This document shows, piece by piece, positions 57,475 through 64,000 of a stretch of DNA of 64,000 bases. The first letter of the stretch is position 1. Each line of letters starts with the position of its first letter. A program made the translations under genes and the position numbers. The DNA is from Pandoraea nosoerga (GTDB lineage Bacteria > Pseudomonadota > Gammaproteobacteria > Burkholderiales > Burkholderiaceae), in NCBI RefSeq assembly GCF_902459585.1, contig NZ_CABPSC010000011.1, positions 147,461 through 211,460 of the forward strand. Direction: 5' to 3'. The notes under the pieces are model-generated. The model made no database searches, was not told the origin of the DNA, and saw nothing but the letters and a program-made list of their open reading frames with translations.

Positions 57475-58466
57475 CGGATCACCCGCCGCGACAGGAGCCA
57501 CAGGAACACCGGCACGCCGAGCATCGCCGTGATCACGCCTACCGGCAATTGCGTGGGGGCGATCACGGTGCGCGCCACCAGATCGGCCAGCATCAGCAGC
57601 GCGCCGCCCGCCAGCGCCGCGGCGGGCAGCAGCATGCGCTGGTCGTTGCCAAAGCGCAGGCGCAGGATGTGCGGCACGACGAGGCCGACGAAGCCGATAC
57701 TGCCGGCCGTGGTGACGGCGACCGCCGTGGCCAGCGAGGCCGCCAGATACACGCGCGAGCGCAACGGGCCGACGGCCACGCCGACGGCCTGCGCGACCGC
57801 CTCGCCGCGCAGCAGCACGTTCAGGCGATGCGCCACCGGGCAGACGATGAGCAGCGTGACGGCCAGTACGGCAAGCGGCGCCCACGCGCGGTCGGCGCCG
57901 TTCAGATCGCCCGTGAGCCAGAACAGCATGCCACGCAGGCTCGCATCGGGTGCGAGCGTCAGGATGAGCGTGGCGAGCGCGCCGAAGCCGGCGGCCATCA
58001 TCACGCCGGTGAGAAGCAGCCGCGCGCTGCTGTCGTGCTCGCCGGGGCGCAGGAAGCTGCGGTGGGAAAGCGCCATGACGAGTGCAATGGCGGCGAGCGC
58101 GCCCACGAAGGCGCTCGCCTGCACCCAGAAGAACGGCAACATCAGGGCCAGCGCGGCGAGCGCTGCGACGGCCGCGCCGCCCGAAATGCCGAGCACGTAG
58201 GGATCGGCCAGCGGATTGCGCAGAAGCGTCTGCATCAGCGTGCCCGCCACCGCCAGCAGGCCGCCGCAGGCAAACGCGGCGAGCGCACGCGGCAGGCGCA
58301 GACGCCAGACGACGTCGCCCGCGAGGCCGGCGTCGCGGCCCAGCATCAGCGTGCCCAGTTCGTGCAGCGAGACGGGCACGCTGCCGAGCATGAGCGACGC
58401 CGCGAGCACGGCCAGCACCGCGCAGGCGAGTCCCGTCCAGATGGCGAGGGCGCGGCGCAGCGTCAT
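57471..58466 (-). CDS. btuC: Cobalamin ABC permease (BtuC/FecCD family)
   Basis: A 331-residue inner-membrane permease with about ten helices. Family blocks are WRLPRALAAFACGGLLAVAG, LRNPLADPYVLGISGGAA, TAGSIGFVGLVVPHILRL and GNDQRMLLPAAALAGG. It follows btuB by 27 bp and overlaps btuD. It transports the corrinoid delivered by BtuF. Confidence 0.92.
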   Translation of the reverse strand: MTLRRALAIWTGLACAVLAVLAASLMLGSVPVSLHELGTLMLGRDAGLAGDVVWRLRLPRALAAFACGGLLAVAGTLMQTLLRNPLADPYVLGISGGAAVAALAALALMLPFFWVQASAFVGALAAIALVMALSHRSFLRPGEHDSSARLLLTGVMMAAGFGALATLILTLAPDASLRGMLFWLTGDLNGADRAWAPLAVLAVTLLIVCPVAHRLNVLLRGEAVAQAVGVAVGPLRSRVYLAASLATAVAVTTAGSIGFVGLVVPHILRLRFGNDQRMLLPAAALAGGALLMLADLVARTVIAPTQLPVGVITAMLGVPVFLWLLSRRVIR

Positions 58467-58493
58467 GCGGCGCCGCCTGCGCTCATGGCGCCG

Positions 58494-60473
58494 TCAGAAC
58501 TGCGTCCAGCCGAGCGACACGTAGATCGCGCGCCCGAGAGTGTTGTAGCCATAGGCCGTCTGGTAGTTCTTGTTGAAGACGTTGTCCAGATGCGTCGAGA
58601 CGTACCAGGACTTGTCGATTTTGTAACGCGCCTGCAGATTCACAAGCGTGTAGGCGCCGAGATGCTGGCCACCCGTATCGTAACGCTCGCCGCTGTAGAA
58701 CACATCGCCGCCCACGGTCAGCCGGTCGAAAAACGTCTTCGACAGCGCGATCGAGCCGAATTGCCTGGCGCGGCGTGCGAGCTGCTTGTCCGCGTCGAGA
58801 TCGGTCGGATTCTGGCGCGTGAACGACGCTCGCACATCGACGCCGAAGACCGGCCGGCCGGTGTAGGTCAGCTCCAGCCCTTCGACGCGCGCCTTCGCCA
58901 CGTTGGAGGCCGTGTACGGCGAGACCGGCAGGGACTGGATCAGGTTCGTGTAGTTCGTCTGGAAGCCCACGAGCTTGACAAGGCCGAGATCGCCCCCGCC
59001 GTTGAACTGCACGCCGAGCTCCTTGGAGATCGAACGCTCCGGTTGCAGGTTCGGATTGCCGTAGCCCGGGTAGAACAGCTCGTTGAAGGTCGGCGCGCGG
59101 AAGCCGTCCGACGCGTTGGCGAGGAACTTCCAGCGCTCGGTCAGGTTGTAGCCATAACCGACCCAATAGCTGTTCGCCCCGCCAAAGTCGGAGTACTGGT
59201 CGCGGCGCACGTTGGCCTGGAACTGATGCTTGCCGAACGTGCCTTCGTAGCCGAGGTAGCCCGAGTCGAGATGCCGGTTGTTCCGGTTGTACCGGGTGTT
59301 GCTGTCGACCGTCTGCTCGAGCCGTGTGTAGCCGGCGATCAGTTTCTGGTCCGGCATGAAGGCGTATTCGTTGGCCCAGTCGATCTGGTTGCTCGACGTG
59401 TGGAAGTTGCCGTTGCCCTTGCCGTTCAGGTAGTTGTAGCTGTAGTCGTCGCCCTGCGTCACCGCAAAGCGCGTGCTCCACTTGTCCGTGACGTTGCCCT
59501 TCGCGTAGGCCGAGACCTGCCGCACGCGCGTGTCGGTGTCGTTCAGATCGGTCGGCTTGCCGAAGTTGCTGTCATAGCTGTAGCTGCCGTCGCTCTGGAG
59601 CAGACGCGCGCCCACTTCCCAGGTGTCGCCGAGCTTGCGCGAGAGCGAGGCCGTGACGCTCGTGTTGTCGTCGCCGTTGCGGTTGGGGTTGGCGTTCCGG
59701 TTCTGGCGCGGGTCCATGGCCGAGATGCCATTGGTGTGAAAGCGCGAGACGTCCAGCGAGAAGCGCGTCTTGCCGTCGTCGAACGATCCGGCCACGCCGG
59801 CATTCGCCTGTGTGGTGTTGTTCGTGCCGTAGCCCACCTCGGCGTGGGCCCGCGGCGGACCGCCGTCGCCCTTGCGCGTGAAGATCTGGATCACGCCGCC
59901 CACGGCCTGCGAGCCGTAGAGCGCCGAGACGTTGCCGCGCACGATTTCGATGTGGTCGATCTGCGAGGTCGGGATCTGCGAAATATTGGTGGTGCCCAAC
60001 GTGGCAGAGTTGACCGGCACCCCGTCGATCAGCACCAGCGACGAGTTCGAGGCCGCGCCGCGCATGGAAATCGTGGCCGCCGTGCCGAAGCCGCCGTTCT
60101 GCACCAGTTCCACGCCTGCCTGGCCGCGCAGCAGCGTGGGCAGGTCCGGCGCCTGGCTTTGCTCGATGTCCTCGCGCGTGATGACCGACGTGGCGGCCAG
60201 CGTGTCGGCGAGTTTCTGCTCGGTGCGCGAAGCCGTCACGACGGTGGCGTTCAGTTGGGCCGATGTGGTGTTGTCGGCGAGCACGAGCGGGCCGGCGGCA
60301 GTGACGGCGGCGGCCGCCGGCGCGGTCTGGGCCGCCTGTGCCTGGGCACCCGCGCTTGCGAGCAGCATGGCGCAGGCCAGGGCGAGACGATGGGGCAAGG
60401 GAGCGAAGCGCGTCGCAGCGGGGCGAGCAAAGGCAGGCGCGAGCGGCGCCGTCGCACGAACGTGGGTGCGCAT
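58494..60473 (-). CDS. btuB: TonB-dependent cobalamin receptor
   Basis: A 659-residue outer-membrane receptor. A signal peptide (cleavage near residue 46), an Ala-rich linker and a TonB-box-like segment (NATVVTAS, 75-82) precede the plug domain (VLIDGVPVNSATLG, IEIVRGNVSALYGSQAVGGVIQI). A 22-strand barrel follows and ends in Phe (YVSLGWTQF). The length is close to other BtuB proteins. The riboswitch directly upstream supports cobalamin as ligand. The ATG at 60473 has GGAAG about 11 bp upstream. It is the first gene of the long leftward operon. Confidence 0.93.
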   Translation of the reverse strand: MRTHVRATAPLAPAFARPAATRFAPLPHRLALACAMLLASAGAQAQAAQTAPAAAAVTAAGPLVLADNTTSAQLNATVVTASRTEQKLADTLAATSVITREDIEQSQAPDLPTLLRGQAGVELVQNGGFGTAATISMRGAASNSSLVLIDGVPVNSATLGTTNISQIPTSQIDHIEIVRGNVSALYGSQAVGGVIQIFTRKGDGGPPRAHAEVGYGTNNTTQANAGVAGSFDDGKTRFSLDVSRFHTNGISAMDPRQNRNANPNRNGDDNTSVTASLSRKLGDTWEVGARLLQSDGSYSYDSNFGKPTDLNDTDTRVRQVSAYAKGNVTDKWSTRFAVTQGDDYSYNYLNGKGNGNFHTSSNQIDWANEYAFMPDQKLIAGYTRLEQTVDSNTRYNRNNRHLDSGYLGYEGTFGKHQFQANVRRDQYSDFGGANSYWVGYGYNLTERWKFLANASDGFRAPTFNELFYPGYGNPNLQPERSISKELGVQFNGGGDLGLVKLVGFQTNYTNLIQSLPVSPYTASNVAKARVEGLELTYTGRPVFGVDVRASFTRQNPTDLDADKQLARRARQFGSIALSKTFFDRLTVGGDVFYSGERYDTGGQHLGAYTLVNLQARYKIDKSWYVSTHLDNVFNKNYQTAYGYNTLGRAIYVSLGWTQF

Positions 60474-60644
60474 GGTCTGGTGTGACTTCCGTAGTTTTCT
60501 TATTGCCCAGGCCCGTTCCCCCGCGGGCCGCCGGCGCAAGGGGAGCGCCGGTGACACGTCACGGATGCGAAGCATCGACCCATGAAAACGACGACAGACG
60601 CCGGGCGGCTGCGCCGGGCGGCATGGCTTTCCCCACTCACTTGC

Positions 60645-60862
60645 GGCCGGTATCCGGGCTGGTCATCGTCGCGCCTGACCGGCCTTCCCACAGGCGATAG
60701 CCTGCAGTGGCGATGGAGGCGAAGCGCGTTTTCGGAAACCTTTCGGACCGAAAGGATGACTTACCGTTGCGGGGGCAGCACAGGTTGGCCAGCCCGTGTG
60801 GGGGACGCGGCTCCCTGTTTCCCGTTTAACTGCGCACACCGGGGGGGCGTGCGCGAGCACCG
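60645..60862 (-). ncRNA. Cobalamin riboswitch
   Basis: On the minus strand the conserved class-I cobalamin aptamer is plain. It has TTAAACGGGAAACAGGG (about 60829-60813), GCTGCCCCCGCAACGGTAAG (60779-60760), the GCCACTG core (60711-60705), GGGAAGGC and the B12 box AGCCCGGATACCGGCC (60660-60645). Binding of adenosylcobalamin should lower btuB expression. The 170-nt stretch from the B12 box to the btuB ATG holds GC-rich hairpins (for example CCGGCGC / GCGCCGG) but no T-run terminator, so translational control is the likelier mode. Confidence 0.95.
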
Positions 60863-60872
60863 AAGTGCCGCA

Positions 60873-60901
60873 AGTGTAGGGGCCATTCGAACGAGCGTCA
60901 A
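60873..60901 (-). promoter_or_regulatory. Sigma-70 promoter of the btuB operon
   Basis: On the minus strand TTGACG (60901-60896) and TACACT (60878-60873) are spaced exactly 17 bp. The predicted start near 60866 is a few bases before the riboswitch, which strongly supports the call. Confidence 0.75.
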
Positions 60902-60911
60902 TGCTCGTTCG
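60888..60911. promoter_or_regulatory. Inverted repeat over the -35 box of the btuB promoter
   Basis: CGAACGAGC (60888-60896) and GCTCGTTCG (60903-60911) form a perfect 9-bp inverted repeat with a six-base centre that overlaps the -35 hexamer. It resembles an operator for a dimeric regulator acting in addition to the riboswitch. It also lies 25 bp from the divergent zapA-side promoter. Confidence 0.45.
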
Positions 60912-60935
60912 TCGGGCATTGGCCGCCGATTCCGT

Positions 60936-60941
60936 TAGAAT
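60936..60941 (+). promoter_or_regulatory. -10 box for the coiled-coil gene and zapA
   Basis: TAGAAT lies 28 bp upstream of the ATG at 60969. No strong -35 is seen. AAGAGGA before the ATG is the ribosome site. Confidence 0.35.
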
Positions 60942-60968
60942 GTAGGGCAATCAAGAGGACGCAGCCCG

Positions 60969-61280
60969 ATGCTCACCGATCTCGACAATATCACCGACAA
61001 AATCGAACAGTTGGTTGTGATAAGCCAACGTTTCCATCAACACAATCAGGCCCTGCTCGCCGAACTCGAGCGCACCCGTGCGGAATGCGACGAGACGCGC
61101 GCCTCGCTCGAGCAGTTGCGCGCGGAGCGCGACGCCCTGCGTGTGCAGCGCGACCAGCTCGCGGCCAAGATCGACGAGGCCCAGGTCCGCCTGAACGCCA
61201 TTCTGGAAAAGCTCCCGACCCAGAATCCCGCTGAGGGACAGATGGACCTGCTCGGCACCCCCGGTGGAGAAAACGCATGA
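60969..61280 (+). CDS. Small coiled-coil protein upstream of ZapA (ZapB-like)
   Basis: A 103-residue, almost wholly coiled-coil protein with heptads rich in Leu, Glu, Arg and Gln (IEQLVVISQRFHQHNQALLAEL onward in pieces), ending in a Gly-rich tail. Genes of this type are common just before zapA in beta-proteobacteria and look like ZapB-type division proteins, though true homology to ZapB is unproven. Its stop overlaps the zapA start (ATGA), so the two are translationally coupled and probably work at the Z ring. Confidence 0.8.
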   Translation: MLTDLDNITDKIEQLVVISQRFHQHNQALLAELERTRAECDETRASLEQLRAERDALRVQRDQLAAKIDEAQVRLNAILEKLPTQNPAEGQMDLLGTPGGENA

Positions 61281-61588
61281 CCATCAAGCAGCTCGAAGTC
61301 AACATCCTGGAACAGTCCTATCGCCTCGCCTGCCCGCCGGAACACGAGGCCGATCTGCTCGCCGCGGTCTCGCGCGTCGATGCCGAAATGAGCAAGGTGC
61401 GCGCGCAAAGCAGCGTGCGCGGCACGGACCGGATTGCCGTCATGGCAGCGTTGAGCCTGGCATCCGAATTGCTTGCGCTGGAAAAGAGTATTGCCGCCGG
61501 ACAAGCATTCCCCGCCGAGGAAATTCAGAGTAGAATGCAACGCATGAACGAACGGCTGAGCGCAGTGATCGATCAGTATCAAAGCTGA
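61277..61588 (+). CDS. zapA: Cell division protein ZapA
   Basis: A 103-residue protein that crosslinks FtsZ filaments. The N-terminal domain (IKQLEVNILEQSYRLACPPEHEADLLAAV) and the C-terminal helix for tetramer formation are in the usual order. It is coupled to the coiled-coil gene and followed by 6S RNA, a conserved arrangement in proteobacteria. Confidence 0.93.
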   Translation: MTIKQLEVNILEQSYRLACPPEHEADLLAAVSRVDAEMSKVRAQSSVRGTDRIAVMAALSLASELLALEKSIAAGQAFPAEEIQSRMQRMNERLSAVIDQYQS

Positions 61589-61621
61589 AAGCCCACGCCG
61601 CCGTCCGGTTCGAAAGGTTAG

Positions 61622-61800
61622 TTTTCCCTGCCTGGTTCGCGAAAGTCATAGATTCCTTGAACCAATGATCTGTTGCAGGTTGCGGAAGTTTGTAGTGCTG
61701 GCGTGAGCGTCACTTTGTCTGATGAACCCGATGCGCTACTAACCGCGACCACCTTGAACCTCACGGTTCAGGATGCCGGCTTAGCGGCTGAGGCGGGGAT
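61622..61800 (+). ncRNA. ssrS: 6S RNA
   Basis: The 220-bp gap after zapA has no reading frame but can form the long 6S-type duplex. The 5' part (TTCCCTGCCTGGTTCGC) faces the 3' part (GGTTCAGGATGCC, then GAGGCGGGGATCC), with TTGAACC/GGTTCA pairing and a large central bubble. About 180 nt matches 6S RNA, and the position after zapA is the classic ssrS locus. 6S RNA binds sigma-70 RNA polymerase in stationary phase. Both ends are approximate. Confidence 0.82.
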
Positions 61801-61808
61801 CCAATACA

Positions 61809-61838
61809 CGGCACTGCACACGCAGTGCCGTTTTTTTT
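61809..61838 (+). terminator. Intrinsic terminator after 6S RNA
   Basis: Perfect 9-bp stem CGGCACTGC / GCAGTGCCG (61809-61817 and 61822-61830), loop ACAC, then eight T. Confidence 0.92.
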
Positions 61839-61887
61839 CGTCCACGATTTCATCGGCGGTGTGCGCCGTTGTCTCTCACACGCAAAC

Positions 61888-61915
61888 GAAAAAGCAGCCC
61901 GAAGGCTGCTTTTTT
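61888..61915. terminator. Bidirectional intrinsic terminator
   Basis: GAAAAAGCAGCC / GGCTGCTTTTTTC with a CGAA loop gives U runs on both strands. It ends the leftward acyl-CoA dehydrogenase gene and backs up the 6S terminator. Confidence 0.88.
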
Positions 61916-61945
61916 CTTCGTGCCGGCGAAACGGCTCCACGCCGC

Positions 61946-63727
61946 TCAGAACTGCGCCTCGCTCAGCGACAGCGCCGAATCGGCGCCCTCGCTGATGGAC
62001 TGCGCGAGGCCCGGCGCCTGCGTGAGGATATGGTCGGCGAAAAAGCGCGCCGTGCCGATCTTTGCGTCGTAGAACGACGGATCCTGATCGCGCAGTTTCT
62101 GCGCGGCCAGCAGCGCGCGGCCCATCTGCCAGCCGCAGAGCACGATGCCCGCAAGCTTGAGGTACGGCACACTGCCCGCGAATACCGCATTCGCATTGTC
62201 CTGTGTGTTCGCCACGACGTAGTCGACCACGCCCGACAACGCTTCGCGCCCCTTCGCGAGACGATCGGCCACCGACTGCGCGACACCGCCCGCCGCGCGC
62301 AGCTCGCTTTCCGTCGCGGCAATCTGTTCGCACAGCGCGCGCGCTACCGCACCGCCGTCACGCAGCGTCTTGCGGCCGATCAGATCGTTGGCCTGAATGG
62401 CCGTGGTGCCTTCGTAGATCGGCAGAATGCGTGCGTCGCGATAGTACTGCGCGGCGCCCGTCTCCTCGATGAAGCCCATGCCGCCGTGCACTTGCACGCC
62501 AAGGCTCGTGACCTCCAGCGACATCTCCGTGCTCCAGCCCTTGACGATCGGCACGAGAAATTCGTAGACCGCCTGCGCGCGCTTGGCTGCGGCCGCATCC
62601 GTCGCGTGGTGTGCGATGTCGGCTTGCGCGGCCGCGACGTAGGCGAGCGCGCGGGCGCCTTCGGTGAGTGCGCGCATCGTCATGAGCATGCGCTTGACGT
62701 CGGGGTGATGGATGATCGTGACGGCGTCGCGCGAGGAACCATCGACCGGCCGGCTCTGCACGCGATCGCGCGCATATGCCACGGCATGCTGATAGGCGCG
62801 CTCGGCCACCGCCACGCCTTGCATGCCCACCGCGAACCGCGCGGCGTTCATCATGATGAACATGTACTCGAGACCGCGATTCTCTTCGCCGACGAGATAG
62901 CCCGTCGCGCCGCCGTTGTCGCCGAATTGCAGCACCGCCGTCGGGCTCGCCTTGATGCCGAGCTTGTGTTCGATCGAAACGCAATGCACGTCGTTGCGTG
63001 CACCGAGCTTGCCGTCGGCGTCCACATTGAACTTCGGCACGATGAACAGCGAAATGCCCTTCACGCCCGGCGGCGCATCGGGGGTGCGCGCCAGCACGAG
63101 GTGGACGATGTTCTCCGCCATGTCGTGCTCACCGAACGTGATGAAGATCTTCGTGCCGAAGATACGATACGTGCCGTCGGCCGCGCGCTCGGCGCGTGTG
63201 CGCACCAGAGCGAGGTCCGAGCCGGCCTGCGGCTCGGTGAGGTTCATCGTGCCGGTCCACTCGCCCGAGAGCAGCCTGGGGACGTACAGCGCGCGTTGCG
63301 CCTCGCTGCCCGCGGTGAGCAGCGCTTCGACGGCGCCATCGGTCAGCAGCGGGCACAGGGCGAACGAGAGGTTCGCGGCGTTGAGCATCTCGGTGCACGG
63401 CGTGGCGACCAGCTTGGGCAGCCCCTGCCCGCCGAACTCCTGCGGATGCAGCACGCCTTGCCAGCCGGCTTCCGAAAACTGGCGAAACGCCTCCTTGAAG
63501 CCTGGCGTGGTGGTGACGACACCGTCCTTCCACGTGCTCGGCTGCTGATCGCCGACAACGTTCAGCGGCGCGAGCACTTCCTGATTGAAGCGGGCCGCCT
63601 CTTCGAGCACGGCCTGCGCGAGCTCGGGCGAGGCGTCCTCGTAACCCGGCAGCTTCGAGATATTCGACAGGTCCGCCAGTTCGTTCATGACGAACTGCAT
63701 GTCCTTGATCGGGGCCTGATAACTCAT
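61946..63727 (-). CDS. Acyl-CoA dehydrogenase, long FadE-like type with C-terminal extension
   Basis: A 593-residue FAD flavoenzyme for the first step of fatty-acid beta-oxidation. It has the usual N-terminal, middle (MNLTEPQAGSDLALVRTRAE) and C-terminal domains, with the likely catalytic Glu439 in LPIYEGTTAIQAND. About 130 residues of extra helical C-terminal domain mark the approximately 600-residue group. GGAGGAAT sits just before the ATG at 63727, which settles the start over the longer frame. A probable etfA gene ends 240 bp upstream, which would supply its electron acceptor. Confidence 0.92.
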   Translation of the reverse strand: MSYQAPIKDMQFVMNELADLSNISKLPGYEDASPELAQAVLEEAARFNQEVLAPLNVVGDQQPSTWKDGVVTTTPGFKEAFRQFSEAGWQGVLHPQEFGGQGLPKLVATPCTEMLNAANLSFALCPLLTDGAVEALLTAGSEAQRALYVPRLLSGEWTGTMNLTEPQAGSDLALVRTRAERAADGTYRIFGTKIFITFGEHDMAENIVHLVLARTPDAPPGVKGISLFIVPKFNVDADGKLGARNDVHCVSIEHKLGIKASPTAVLQFGDNGGATGYLVGEENRGLEYMFIMMNAARFAVGMQGVAVAERAYQHAVAYARDRVQSRPVDGSSRDAVTIIHHPDVKRMLMTMRALTEGARALAYVAAAQADIAHHATDAAAAKRAQAVYEFLVPIVKGWSTEMSLEVTSLGVQVHGGMGFIEETGAAQYYRDARILPIYEGTTAIQANDLIGRKTLRDGGAVARALCEQIAATESELRAAGGVAQSVADRLAKGREALSGVVDYVVANTQDNANAVFAGSVPYLKLAGIVLCGWQMGRALLAAQKLRDQDPSFYDAKIGTARFFADHILTQAPGLAQSISEGADSALSLSEAQF

Positions 63728-63910
63728 GTCATTCCTCCAAGGGGATTCCGCATGCGGATTCCGATTGCCTGCGGATGGCGGCGAATGCCGGGATTCTTGT
63801 TGTTCTGGTCGACCGATTCGCATGAGGACATCGAGCGCACCCGGCTGCCGGGCGCGCATCTCCCCATGCGGATCGGCTGCGGAGGGAACGCCCCCGCAGC
63901 GTCACTTCAA

Positions 63911-63950
63911 TACGGCGCAATGTGGCGCAATGTGGCGCAATGTGGCGCAA
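63911..63950. repeat. 10-bp tandem repeat, four units
   Basis: TACGGCGCAA is followed by three TGTGGCGCAA units in the 242-bp gap between the probable etfA and the acyl-CoA dehydrogenase gene. Otherwise the gap shows only the ribosome site of the dehydrogenase. Confidence 0.85.
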
Positions 63951-63969
63951 CACCGCGCCTGCCGAACGC

Positions 63970-64000
63970 TTACAGCGCGCTCGTCAGCTCCGGCACCACG
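63970..64000 (-). CDS. etfA: C-terminal end of a probable electron-transfer flavoprotein alpha subunit
   Basis: Only nine full codons and the TAA are in the window, reading VVPELTSAL-stop. ETF alpha proteins end in a GDLFxVVPxL-type segment, and etfBA directly upstream of this acyl-CoA dehydrogenase type is a common arrangement in Burkholderiales. The call rests on this short match and context. Confidence 0.45.
   Translation of the reverse strand, partial: VVPELTSAL

Noticed and set aside
57462-60485. 1007-codon rightward open frame opposite btuC and btuB
   Set aside because: Antisense shadow of recognised genes, with His/Arg/Gln/Ala-rich composition and no motif.

Overview
The window is GC-rich chromosomal DNA of a beta-proteobacterium in the Burkholderiaceae. 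Gene content and order suggest Pandoraea or a close relative (hemC-hemD-hemX-hemY divergent from ppc, DUF3460-scpA-panC-panD, tamA-tamB, zapA followed by 6S RNA). The genus is an inference from gene content and protein style; no database was searched. I saw no insertion sequence, prophage, CRISPR array, tRNA or rRNA. Almost all sequence is ordinary, densely packed coding DNA.

Region 1 (1-12.1 kb) is a catabolic module. A five-gene leftward operon encodes an FAD-linked 2-hydroxyacid-type dehydrogenase, a complete PotD/PotA-type ABC importer whose two permeases are fused, and a DapA-family lyase. A rightward set encodes an aldehyde dehydrogenase, an SDR and an MFS carrier. An IclR regulator and the start of an FMN-dependent 2-hydroxyacid dehydrogenase flank them. 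Related A/T-rich sites (ATTGCAAT type) lie in both divergent control regions. The substrate cannot be read from sequence. Region 2 (12.1-25.6 kb) holds a DHA2 drug exporter, an unrecognised 471-residue protein, haem synthesis genes (hemY, hemX, hemD, hemC), ppc, a secreted chorismate mutase and argH.

Region 3 (25.6-36 kb) holds gltS, an amino-acid decarboxylase, dcd, apbC/mrp, an OmpA-like lipoprotein, a probable unannotated small RNA, metG, an Lrp-type regulator and a small DUF6356 protein. Region 4 (36-46 kb) is the envelope set tamA-tamB plus a double-BamE-domain lipoprotein, divergent from DUF3460-scpA and panC-panD. Region 5 (46-61 kb) is a late cobalamin assembly and uptake locus. btuB-btuC-btuD-cobO-cobT-cobS-cobC read leftward under a clear cobalamin riboswitch and a good promoter. 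cobQ lies divergent from cobU-cbiB-cobD, and btuF is separate. Corrin-ring synthesis genes are absent here, so the locus fits salvage and completion of corrinoids. An orphan ParA and two tiny lipoproteins sit in it. Region 6 (61-64 kb) has a coiled-coil gene with zapA, 6S RNA, a FadE-type acyl-CoA dehydrogenase and the last codons of a probable etfA.

A recurring oddity is the number of short tandem repeats (7-14 bp units) in intergenic DNA and gene ends. Some run into coding sequence (hemD, cobC, tamA) and give low-complexity protein segments.
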